Source: Acholeplasmataceae bacterium (GTDB lineage Bacteria > Bacillota_I > Bacilli_A > Acholeplasmatales > Acholeplasmataceae). Taken from it: a stretch of 5,570 nucleotides of DNA. The stretch covers positions 1 to 5,570 of the forward strand of contig JAAYNT010000130.1 of NCBI GenBank assembly GCA_012520715.1. The letters run 5' to 3'. Of the stretch, positions 1 through 5,456 are shown piece by piece; the first letter of the stretch is position 1, and each line of letters begins with the position of its first letter. Below the pieces are notes generated by a model. That model had not been told where the DNA came from and made no database searches. It saw nothing but the letters and a program-made list of their open reading frames with translations. The translations under genes and the position numbers were made by a program.

Positions 1-1
1 C

Positions 2-199
2 AGAGGTTTTGAGCACCTTTATTGGGTAATGAAAGGTGCAGATCCAATGAGTGAAGCAGTTGTTAGTGGAGCTGAAGCACCAGGTGTAGTAATGTATTAT
101 GGTAACTTTATTCAAACAATCATTAACTTCTTAATTATTGCATTCTTTATTTATGTAGTATTTATTGTTATTATTAAAGGTGCACAAAAAAGAGTATAA
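2..199 (+). CDS. mscL: Large-conductance mechanosensitive channel MscL, 3' part, ending at an early in-frame TAA
   Basis: MscL is a homopentameric inner-membrane channel that opens under membrane tension and releases solutes during hypo-osmotic shock. The reading frame enters from the left edge, so the first transmembrane helix is outside the window. Visible are the end of the extracellular loop and the hallmark start of the second transmembrane helix (YGNFIQTIINFLIIAFFIYV, codons from about position 95), then a long hydrophobic run and a short basic end (KGAQKRV). The frame then meets TAA at 197-199. Normal MscL proteins continue with a charged linker and an amphipathic cytoplasmic helix. 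From family knowledge, the distal cytoplasmic helix bundle of E. coli MscL can be removed with the channel still gating, whereas loss of the basic/acidic cluster directly after TM2 harms it. This stop falls close to that limit, so the product may be functional, altered or dead. The family call is secure; functional status is not. Confidence 0.88.
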   Translation, partial: RGFEHLYWVMKGADPMSEAVVSGAEAPGVVMYYGNFIQTIINFLIIAFFIYVVFIVIIKGAQKRV

Positions 200-337
200 G
201 AAAAAAGATTGGCTGAAGAAGCTGCTAGCAAACCAGCTGAAGAAGAAATTCCAGCAGAACCAGAAATTCCACAAGACATTTTATTATTAACAGAAATTAG
301 AGATCAATTAAGAGATTTAAACAAAGGGAACAAATAA
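200..337 (+). pseudogene. mscL: Severed but intact-looking C-terminal tail of MscL
   Basis: After the TAA at 197-199 the same frame stays open for 45 more codons up to TAA at 335-337. It encodes exactly what an MscL tail should look like: a charged stretch (EKRLAEEAASKPAEEEIP), a proline/glutamate linker, and the conserved final helix (DILLLTEIRDQLRDLNK), comparable to the LLTEIRDLL motif that ends most MscL proteins. The tail has no frameshift and no further stop, so the break is a single codon. One base change (for example GAA, CAA or AAA to TAA) would explain it. Possible explanations are a recent nonsense mutation, a sequencing or assembly error, or read-through. A TTG at 209-211 could in principle restart translation, but no convincing Shine-Dalgarno precedes it. 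Confidence 0.75.
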
Positions 338-360
338 TCCAAATTCAAATCCATACTAAA

Positions 361-366
361 TTGACA
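361..366 (+). promoter_or_regulatory. Perfect -35-like hexamer TTGACA without a convincing -10 partner
   Basis: TTGACA at 361-366 matches the sigma-70/sigma-A -35 consensus fully. With a 17-base spacer the -10 position would be TACTTG (384-389), a poor match lying in the terminator loop. Transcription would then begin near 396, just after the hairpin and shortly before the ribosome binding site at 408-412. This would let the aro operon escape the terminator, but the weak -10 makes it a low-confidence call, and the hexamer may be chance in AT-rich DNA. Confidence 0.25.
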
Positions 367-373
367 ATTGGGT

Positions 374-399
374 AAAAGGTCCCTACTTGGGACCTTTTT
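374..399 (+). terminator. Rho-independent terminator between mscL and the aro operon
   Basis: A perfect 10-bp inverted repeat (AAAAGGTCCC at 374-383 with GGGACCTTTT at 389-398) encloses a 5-base loop (TACTT) and ends in a run of five T (395-399). It lies 36 bases past the end of the mscL frame and only 19 bases before the DAHP synthase ATG. The A-run on the left arm means it could also act on the other strand, but no gene converges on it here. It most likely ends mscL transcription. If any promoter lies upstream of 374, the same hairpin would act as an attenuator of the aro operon. Confidence 0.85.
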
Positions 400-407
400 A
401 CTTATTT

Positions 408-412
408 GGAGG
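408..412 (+). promoter_or_regulatory. Ribosome binding site of the DAHP synthase gene
   Basis: GGAGG lies 6 bases before the ATG at 419. It is the best-spaced Shine-Dalgarno of the operon's conventional starts; the downstream genes have weaker sites and begin inside their predecessor. It fixes 419 as the start and suggests that ribosomes load mainly here and are passed on by translational coupling. Confidence 0.85.
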
Positions 413-418
413 TATTAA

Positions 419-1210
419 ATGACAAATTTAAAAGTACATAAAAATAACAAGAAAGATAAAACATTAGTAAAAGTAAGAGATGTTACTTTTAATGATGGTT
501 CATTTAATTTAATAGCTGGACCATGTTCTGTTGAATCATATGAAATGCTAGATGAAATAGCATCTTTAATAGTTAAAAATGGCGGAAAGTTATTAAGAGC
601 AGGTACATACAAACTTAGAACCTCACCTTACACATTTCAAGGATTAGGTCAAGAAGGAATTGAAATACTACACAAAGTAGGAAAGAAGTATAATTTAGTA
701 ACTGTTTCTGAAATTCCTAGTTTATGTGAGCTTGATTTATTTATTGAAAAAGTAGATATTATTCAAGTAGGAACTAGAAACATGGAAAACTATGCTCTTT
801 TAGAAGCACTTGGAAAAACAAATAAACCAATCATTTTAAAAAGAGGACAACAAGCAACCATTGAAGAATGGTTACTAGCTGCTGAATATATATTAAAAGG
901 TGGAAATGATCAAGTAATTTTATGCGAAAGAGGTATTAGAACTTTTGAAACCTATACTAGAAATACACTTGATTTAAGTGCTGTTTTAGCACTTAGAGAT
1001 TTAACACATCTTCCAGTTATCATTGATCCATCACATGGTACTGGTAGAAGTGAAATGGTAAGTAGTTTTGTTGAAATTGCTCACTTTATGAAGACAGATG
1101 GCGCAATCATAGAAGTTCATAAAGAGCCGGAAAACGCGTTAAGTGACGGATTTCAAGCAATAGATTTTAAAGAATATGAAAGGTTAGTGAATAAAACATG
1201 GAAAAAGTAA
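419..1210 (+). CDS. aroF: 3-deoxy-D-arabino-heptulosonate 7-phosphate (DAHP) synthase, short type I-beta
   Basis: This cytosolic enzyme condenses phosphoenolpyruvate and erythrose 4-phosphate to DAHP, the first step of the shikimate pathway. At 263 residues it is a bare TIM-barrel of the type I-beta/KDO8P-synthase-like family. Signatures in order are AGPCSVES (33-40), AGTYKLRTSPYTFQGLG (61-77), LKRGQQATIEEWLLAAEYI (140-158), ILCERGIRTFETYTRNTLD (167-185), IDPSHGTGR (202-210) and the end motif EVHKEPENALSDG (232-244). The expected metal ligands are present: Cys36, His206, Glu232 and Asp243. The usual KPRTSPY motif reads KLRTSPY here (Leu66 for Pro). The N-terminal ferredoxin-like regulatory domain of the Thermotoga type and the chorismate mutase domain of the Bacillus type are both absent, so feedback control is not visible in this chain. 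It is the first gene of the operon, with a strong GGAGG before the start, and it overlaps aroB by 13 bases. The B. subtilis counterpart is named aroA, so the symbol is a convention. Confidence 0.95.
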   Translation: MTNLKVHKNNKKDKTLVKVRDVTFNDGSFNLIAGPCSVESYEMLDEIASLIVKNGGKLLRAGTYKLRTSPYTFQGLGQEGIEILHKVGKKYNLVTVSEIPSLCELDLFIEKVDIIQVGTRNMENYALLEALGKTNKPIILKRGQQATIEEWLLAAEYILKGGNDQVILCERGIRTFETYTRNTLDLSAVLALRDLTHLPVIIDPSHGTGRSEMVSSFVEIAHFMKTDGAIIEVHKEPENALSDGFQAIDFKEYERLVNKTWKK

Positions 1211-2226
1211 AAATTTCACAATACAATGTTTATATAGATGAAGTAATCCAAGATTACGATTTTTATTTTGATTCAATTAATCAATCAAATCGTTTATTTG
1301 TGATTACTGATGAAACAGTATTTAATTTATACCAATCTACTTTTTTATCAAAAACCAAAAGAGAAGTTTTTTGGTTTATCTTAGAACCAGGAGATAAAAG
1401 TAAAAATGTTGATAATCTATTAAAGATATCAAGATTTTTATTTGATAAAGACTTCAAAAGAAATGACATTATTACATCATTTGGTGGAGGAATGGTTAAT
1501 GATATTACAGGTATGGCAGCAAGTCTATATTATAGAGGAGTAAATTTAATTCATATCCCAACTTCATTAATCGGACAAGTAGATTCATCAATTGGTGGTA
1601 AAACTGGAGTAAACTTTGATTATTGTAAAAATGTATTAGGAACATTTTATGATCCAAGATTAGTCTTAATTGAAACTAATTACTTAAAAACACTTCCAAA
1701 AAGAGAAATAACTAACGGGTTAGGAGAGTTAATTAAAGCAGGATTTATTGGTGATGAAAAAATTATTAAAACAATCGAAAAAACTAAAGATGCCTACCTA
1801 AATCCTAAATTAATTAAAAGAGCGATTGAACTTAAAAAGAATTTTGTTGAAAGTGATTATTATGACCGCGGAGCAAGACATGTTTTAAATCTTGGTCATA
1901 CTTTTGGTCATGCAATTGAATCAGCATCTAACTTTAACATCTCTCACGGCGAAGCTGTAATTATGGGTATGATTAAAGCTTTAGAAATAGGAGAGAGCTT
2001 TGGACTTACTAAACCATCTACGTTAAAACGCTTAAAAGATTTATTAGTAGAAATTGATTTTGAATTACCAAATGTAGAATACAAAGATTATCAAAACTTC
2101 TTACAAAAAGATAAAAAAAGTTTTGAAGAGGGCATTAAATTAACAGTTTTAGAAGATATCGGAGAACCGGCAATTGTTGAAATATCATGGGAAAAATTAA
2201 ATGAGTTGGCTCATAAAAAAGAGTAA
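1198..2226 (+). CDS. aroB: 3-dehydroquinate synthase
   Basis: The enzyme uses NAD and a divalent metal to cyclise DAHP to 3-dehydroquinate, the second step of the shikimate pathway, in the cytosol. The 342 residues are close to the normal family length. Visible motifs are LEPGDKSK (62-69), the nucleotide-binding glycine cluster SFGGGMVNDITG (94-105), IPTSLIGQVDSSIGGKTGVN (120-139), KNVLGTFYDP (144-153), GLGELIKAG (174-182), LNLGHTFGHAIE (230-241) and SHGEAVIMGM (249-258). The three metal ligands are expected to be Glu177, His234 and His250, and all are in place. The usual GGGVVGD loop reads GGGMVND. The start overlaps the end of the DAHP synthase gene by 13 bases. Its Shine-Dalgarno is poor (AAAGG is far upstream), so coupling to the previous gene is likely. 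The 3' end overlaps the next gene by 26 bases. Confidence 0.97.
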   Translation: MEKVKISQYNVYIDEVIQDYDFYFDSINQSNRLFVITDETVFNLYQSTFLSKTKREVFWFILEPGDKSKNVDNLLKISRFLFDKDFKRNDIITSFGGGMVNDITGMAASLYYRGVNLIHIPTSLIGQVDSSIGGKTGVNFDYCKNVLGTFYDPRLVLIETNYLKTLPKREITNGLGELIKAGFIGDEKIIKTIEKTKDAYLNPKLIKRAIELKKNFVESDYYDRGARHVLNLGHTFGHAIESASNFNISHGEAVIMGMIKALEIGESFGLTKPSTLKRLKDLLVEIDFELPNVEYKDYQNFLQKDKKSFEEGIKLTVLEDIGEPAIVEISWEKLNELAHKKE

Positions 2227-4492
2227 TTTAAAAGGAACTATAATAGTTCCTCCTTCAAAATCACTAACCTTAAGAGCAATTATAGTAGCAAGCCTTAGTA
2301 AAGGTAAGTCTATAATTAACAATTATTTAGAGTGTGATGACAGCGAAGCTGTTATAAGCTCACTTATTTTAGCTGGGATTAAAATAATAAAAAAAGACTC
2401 TACACTTATTGTTATTGGTAATACTTTTAAAAATAATAATGAAGTTTTTAATGTTAGATCATCAGCAACCGCCTTAAGATTTTTAATTCCAATATTTTTA
2501 ACAAAGTTCAAAGAGTTTAAAATTACTGGAAACGAAGACTTAATGGAAAGACCATTTGATGCCTTTGCTGAGTTGTTTTTGGCAAATGACATTACATATA
2601 GTTTTAATGATAATGTATATCATATTAAAGGATCAATTACTCCTGGACAATATGAAGTAGACGGAACAGTAAGTTCTCAATTTGCAAGTGGACTAGCATT
2701 AGCATTATCAACATTTAGTGAACCTTCAATACTAATTATTAAAAATAGATTAGTTTCAAAACCATATTTTGAAATGACACTTAAGATGATTAATCACTTT
2801 AGTAATAATCAAATAAAAATGGTTGGAAACTTAGTAACTATCTTAGAAGGAGATAATTATTTTAATAATAGTTATGATGTTGAAGGAGATTATTCTCAAG
2901 CTGCATTTTTCTTAGTACTTGCCGCATTAGGTTTTAAAATTAAATTAAAAGGACTCAATAACAGTTCATGGCAAGGGGATTTTAAAATCATTGAATTTTT
3001 AGAAAATTTAGGTGCAACTTTCAAATTCGAAGATGACTACTTAGTATTAGACAAAGTAAATTTAAAACCTAATACTTTAGATTTAATTGATCACCCTGAT
3101 TTATTTTTACCACTAGCTGTATTTGCAAGCTTTATAGATGGTAAAACTAAATTTATCAATATTACTAATTTAAAATATAAAGAAAGTAATCGATTAAAAT
3201 CACTAGTAACTAACTTTGATAATTTAAAAATTAGATATCAAATGGCTGAAGACTGGATAACTATTAAAGGATCTAAGCCAGTTGGTAATATTTTAATAAA
3301 TGGATATAATGACCACCGCGTCATTATGGCATTTACTGTCTTAGGACTAGCTAATAAAAAAACATATATAATTAAAAATACTGAACAAATAATTAAGACA
3401 TATCCCGAATTTTTTAACGATTTAATTAAATTAGGAGGTAATATAAAAATGAAAAAAATAGATGATATTAGAAAAGATATTATAGATATAGACAAACAAA
3501 TGATTGAACTTTTTAAACTAAGAGCTGAATCGGTTTTATTAATTAGCAACGCTAAAAAAGAATTAAAACTACCGATTGTAGATAAGGAATATGAAAAAAT
3601 TCAAATCGAAAAACATTTAGAACTCTTAGGTGATAAAAGTATTGAAAATCAATATAAAGAATTTTATTCAAAAATATTAGATATTAGCCACTCCTTGCAA
3701 GAAGGAGTATCTAAAATGGCATTAATAGGTAAAGGCGTATGCCACAGTTTATCTCCTAAATTACACTATATTATTAGCTCACTTGCTGAGTTTCCGTATA
3801 GTTATGGTTTAATTGAAGTTGAAGATGAAAAAGAACTATATGAAATGCTACAAAAAATTAAAAATCATGAATATAAAGCATTTAATATTACAATGCCTTA
3901 TAAAAAGACTGTAATAAACTATCTTGATATGTTAACTCATAAAGCACACGCCACTGGAACTGTTAACTTAGTTTATATGAAAAACGGGATGTTAATAGGT
4001 GATAATTGTGATTATGATGGTATTGTTTATAGTTTAAGTCAAATGAATGTTAACTTAAATCGTTTTCCAATTTATATTTTAGGTACTGGTGCAACAGCTA
4101 GAACTGCAGCTTCAGTTTTTGATACATTAAAACTAGAATATACATTTGTATCAAGAACTGCTAATAAAACTCGTGATTTATCACCAGTTATTAGTTATGA
4201 AGATTTAAAGCAAAAAGACAACTATATAATAATTAATACTACACCAGTTGGAATGTACCCACATGGTGATGAGATGCCGATTGGATTAGAAGAGGTTAGA
4301 AAAGCTCAATATGTATTTGATGTTATATATAATCCAAATCCAACTAATATAGTTAAATATGCCAAAGCTGGCATGGCTGGACTTGATATGTTAGTAGCAC
4401 AAGGAATTGCAACATTTAATCAAGTATTTGAAAAAGATTTGAAAATTGATAAAAAAATAGTAGAAGCTATTAAAGAAGGATTAGATGAATAG
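2201..4492 (+). CDS. aroA: Trifunctional fusion: EPSP synthase - chorismate mutase (AroQ class) - shikimate dehydrogenase
   Basis: One 763-residue frame carries three enzymes. Residues 1-416 are EPSP synthase (shikimate 3-phosphate + PEP to EPSP): VPPSKSLTLR with Lys20, Ser21 and Arg25; Arg117 in LMERPFD; SSQ 158-160; Asp300 in DHPDLFLPL; KESNR 327-331; DHR 371-373; Lys399 in IIKTYPEFF. Its PEP-site loop reads VRSSATALR (85-93) instead of GNAGTAMR. Residues 417-505 are an AroQ-fold chorismate mutase (chorismate to prephenate) with Arg424, Arg441, Lys452, Asp461, Glu465, Ser496 and Gln500. Their spacing matches E. coli R11/R28/K39/D48/E52/S84/Q88 apart from one missing residue before Ser496. 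Residues 506-763 are shikimate dehydrogenase (NADPH-dependent 3-dehydroshikimate to shikimate): HSLSP 515-519, NITMPYKK with Lys568, TVN with Asn589, DNCDYDG with Asp604, NADP loop GTGATAR 628-634, SRT 651-653, NTTPVGM 679-685, MLVAQG 730-735. The ATG at 2201 lies inside aroB, with only a weak GGGAAA before it. Function assignments are strong; whether the chain stays whole is unknown. Confidence 0.95.
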   Translation: MSWLIKKSNLKGTIIVPPSKSLTLRAIIVASLSKGKSIINNYLECDDSEAVISSLILAGIKIIKKDSTLIVIGNTFKNNNEVFNVRSSATALRFLIPIFLTKFKEFKITGNEDLMERPFDAFAELFLANDITYSFNDNVYHIKGSITPGQYEVDGTVSSQFASGLALALSTFSEPSILIIKNRLVSKPYFEMTLKMINHFSNNQIKMVGNLVTILEGDNYFNNSYDVEGDYSQAAFFLVLAALGFKIKLKGLNNSSWQGDFKIIEFLENLGATFKFEDDYLVLDKVNLKPNTLDLIDHPDLFLPLAVFASFIDGKTKFINITNLKYKESNRLKSLVTNFDNLKIRYQMAEDWITIKGSKPVGNILINGYNDHRVIMAFTVLGLANKKTYIIKNTEQIIKTYPEFFNDLIKLGGNIKMKKIDDIRKDIIDIDKQMIELFKLRAESVLLISNAKKELKLPIVDKEYEKIQIEKHLELLGDKSIENQYKEFYSKILDISHSLQEGVSKMALIGKGVCHSLSPKLHYIISSLAEFPYSYGLIEVEDEKELYEMLQKIKNHEYKAFNITMPYKKTVINYLDMLTHKAHATGTVNLVYMKNGMLIGDNCDYDGIVYSLSQMNVNLNRFPIYILGTGATARTAASVFDTLKLEYTFVSRTANKTRDLSPVISYEDLKQKDNYIIINTTPVGMYPHGDEMPIGLEEVRKAQYVFDVIYNPNPTNIVKYAKAGMAGLDMLVAQGIATFNQVFEKDLKIDKKIVEAIKEGLDE
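3433..3451 (+). promoter_or_regulatory. Internal Shine-Dalgarno and in-frame ATG at the EPSP synthase/chorismate mutase border
   Basis: AGGAGGT (3433-3439), a perfect Shine-Dalgarno core, stands 9 bases before the ATG at 3449-3451. That ATG is in frame (Met417) and falls exactly where the chorismate mutase domain begins (MKKIDDIRKDIIDID). Initiation here would give a 347-residue chorismate mutase-shikimate dehydrogenase protein ending at 4492. The site may be the remnant of a separate gene start or an active internal start. A caution is that it also encodes Leu-Gly-Gly, which many EPSP synthases carry at their C terminus, so the codons alone could create it by chance. Confidence 0.5.
3690..3718 (+). 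promoter_or_regulatory. Internal Shine-Dalgarno within a hairpin, with in-frame ATG at the chorismate mutase/shikimate dehydrogenase border
   Basis: AAGGAG (3702-3707) stands 8 bases before an ATG at 3716-3718. That ATG is in frame (Met506) and is placed as a normal shikimate dehydrogenase start (MALIGKGVCHSLSP). Initiation here would give a 258-residue free-standing enzyme. The Shine-Dalgarno forms the right arm of a perfect 7-bp inverted repeat (ACTCCTT 3690-3696, loop GCAAG, AAGGAGT 3702-3708), so it would be hidden unless ribosomes translating the upstream part open it. This resembles classical translational coupling. The sequence elements are visible; their use is inferred. Confidence 0.5.
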
Positions 4493-5456
4493 TATTTATG
4501 AAGGAAAAAAAATAAAACTAGAAATAAGTGGAGGTTCACATCACGATGAAATACTTTTATCTATAAAAGGCTTTCCTCAAATTGATGTTGATCTTAACTT
4601 AATTTTAAGTGATATCGACAGACGAAGACCTGGTAGAGTTGGTACTACAAAAAGAGTAGAAGAAGATTTACCAATAATTGTAAGTGGAATTGAAAATAAC
4701 AAAACAACCGGCGAAGAAATTATAGTTCGTTTTGAAAATAAAAATTTTCGTAAAAAAGACTACGAAAAGTTTTATAATCATCCACGCCCTGGACATGTCG
4801 ATTTTGTATCAAGAATAAAATATCCAGATAGCCAAAACTTTTACGGCTCTGGACTTTTTTCAGGTCGTATGACACTTCCTATGGTGTTTGCTGGAAGCCT
4901 AACTAAGCAAGCTATGAATTTAGAGTTTGTTACAACATTAGAACAAGTTGGTGCACTTTATGATATGGATCATTTAGATGAATATTTAGAGTTAGTAAAG
5001 AGCGATAAAGATTCAGTTGGTGGTATAGTTAAGGTAATAGTAAAGGGATTTCCTATTGGTTATGGTGGCCCGTTATTTCAAAGACTATCAATTAAACTTT
5101 CACAAACTATTCTTGCTATTCCTGGAACTAAAGGAATTGAATTTGGCGAAGGTTTTAACTCAGTTAATTTATTTGGTTCCCAGTATAATGACATTATATT
5201 AAATAAAGAAAACAAAACTAAAACTAATCACTCAGGCGGAATTACCGGTGGCGTTTCTAACGGTAATGATTTAGAGTTTAGAGTTGTCTTTAGGCCAGCT
5301 TCATCAATTGGTAAAACTCAAAAAACATACTCATTTGAAACCAATCAGTTAGAAGATTTAACTATTACTGGAAGACATGATGTTTGTTATGTACGAAGAG
5401 CTTTAGTTGTAGTTGAGTGTATGGCTGCACTTGCTCTATTAGATGAATTATTATGA
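4485..5456 (+). CDS. aroC: Chorismate synthase
   Basis: This reduced-FMN-dependent enzyme converts EPSP to chorismate, the last common step to the aromatic amino acids, in the cytosol. At 323 residues it is shorter than the usual 350-390. Motifs in order are GGSHH (16-20; the family has GESHG, His19 being the conserved histidine), DIDRRRPGR (43-51), SGIENNKTTGEEI (67-79), HPRPGHVD (99-106; conserved His104), GSGLFSGRMT (121-130, like the RGGGHFSGR form of clostridial enzymes), SVGGIVKVIVKGFPIGYG (177-194), AIPGTKGIEFGEGF (211-224), SGGITGGVSNG (250-260) and GRHDVCYVRRALVVVECMAA (296-315). The ATG overlaps the stop of the fusion gene (ATGAATAG, 8-base overlap), with AAGGA 4 bases upstream. The gene ends in TGA, which supports the standard stop code. 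The substitutions listed mark a divergent family member, but the main catalytic histidines remain. Confidence 0.95.
   Translation: MNSIYEGKKIKLEISGGSHHDEILLSIKGFPQIDVDLNLILSDIDRRRPGRVGTTKRVEEDLPIIVSGIENNKTTGEEIIVRFENKNFRKKDYEKFYNHPRPGHVDFVSRIKYPDSQNFYGSGLFSGRMTLPMVFAGSLTKQAMNLEFVTTLEQVGALYDMDHLDEYLELVKSDKDSVGGIVKVIVKGFPIGYGGPLFQRLSIKLSQTILAIPGTKGIEFGEGFNSVNLFGSQYNDIILNKENKTKTNHSGGITGGVSNGNDLEFRVVFRPASSIGKTQKTYSFETNQLEDLTITGRHDVCYVRRALVVVECMAALALLDELL

Noticed and set aside
197..199. Alternative genetic code as an explanation for the stop inside mscL
   Set aside because: The codon is TAA, not the TGA reassigned in many Mollicutes. The other genes use TAA, TAG and TGA as stops and TGG for Trp, so no reassignment is supported.
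209..337. Separate small gene starting at TTG 209 and encoding the MscL tail
   Set aside because: Only A-rich sequence without a convincing Shine-Dalgarno precedes the TTG, and the peptide is simply the usual MscL C terminus; better described as a severed tail.
338..418. Possible T-box, riboswitch or leader-peptide attenuator before the aro operon
   Set aside because: The gap is only 81 bases. No T-box AGGGTGG-type motif is present, and no ATG-started leader peptide rich in Phe, Tyr or Trp can be read; only a plain hairpin terminator is seen.
415..612. Minus-strand open frame of 65 codons opposite the start of the DAHP synthase gene
   Set aside because: It lies opposite a clearly conserved gene, has no recognisable motif, and is the kind of shadow frame expected in AT-rich coding DNA.
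2323..2592. Minus-strand open frame of 89 codons opposite the EPSP synthase domain
   Set aside because: It is antisense to conserved coding sequence, low in complexity (Ser/Leu/Ile-rich) and resembles no family; treated as a shadow.
3238..3549. Minus-strand open frame of 103 codons with a hydrophobic Ile/Leu/Phe-rich middle
   Set aside because: The hydrophobic look comes from reading Lys/Asn/Asp-rich AT codons backwards; it is antisense to the EPSP synthase/chorismate mutase border and has no family signature.
3439..3714. Out-of-frame TAA triplets just before both internal ATGs (3439-3441 and 3712-3714) read as ancestral stops lost by indels
   Set aside because: TAA is very frequent in AT-rich DNA, so their presence is not evidence by itself; relatives with unfused genes would be needed.
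2201..4492. The fusion as an assembly or sequencing artefact
   Set aside because: It would need two independent errors that each kept frame at a domain border, and all three domains are otherwise intact; a single long frame is the simpler reading.
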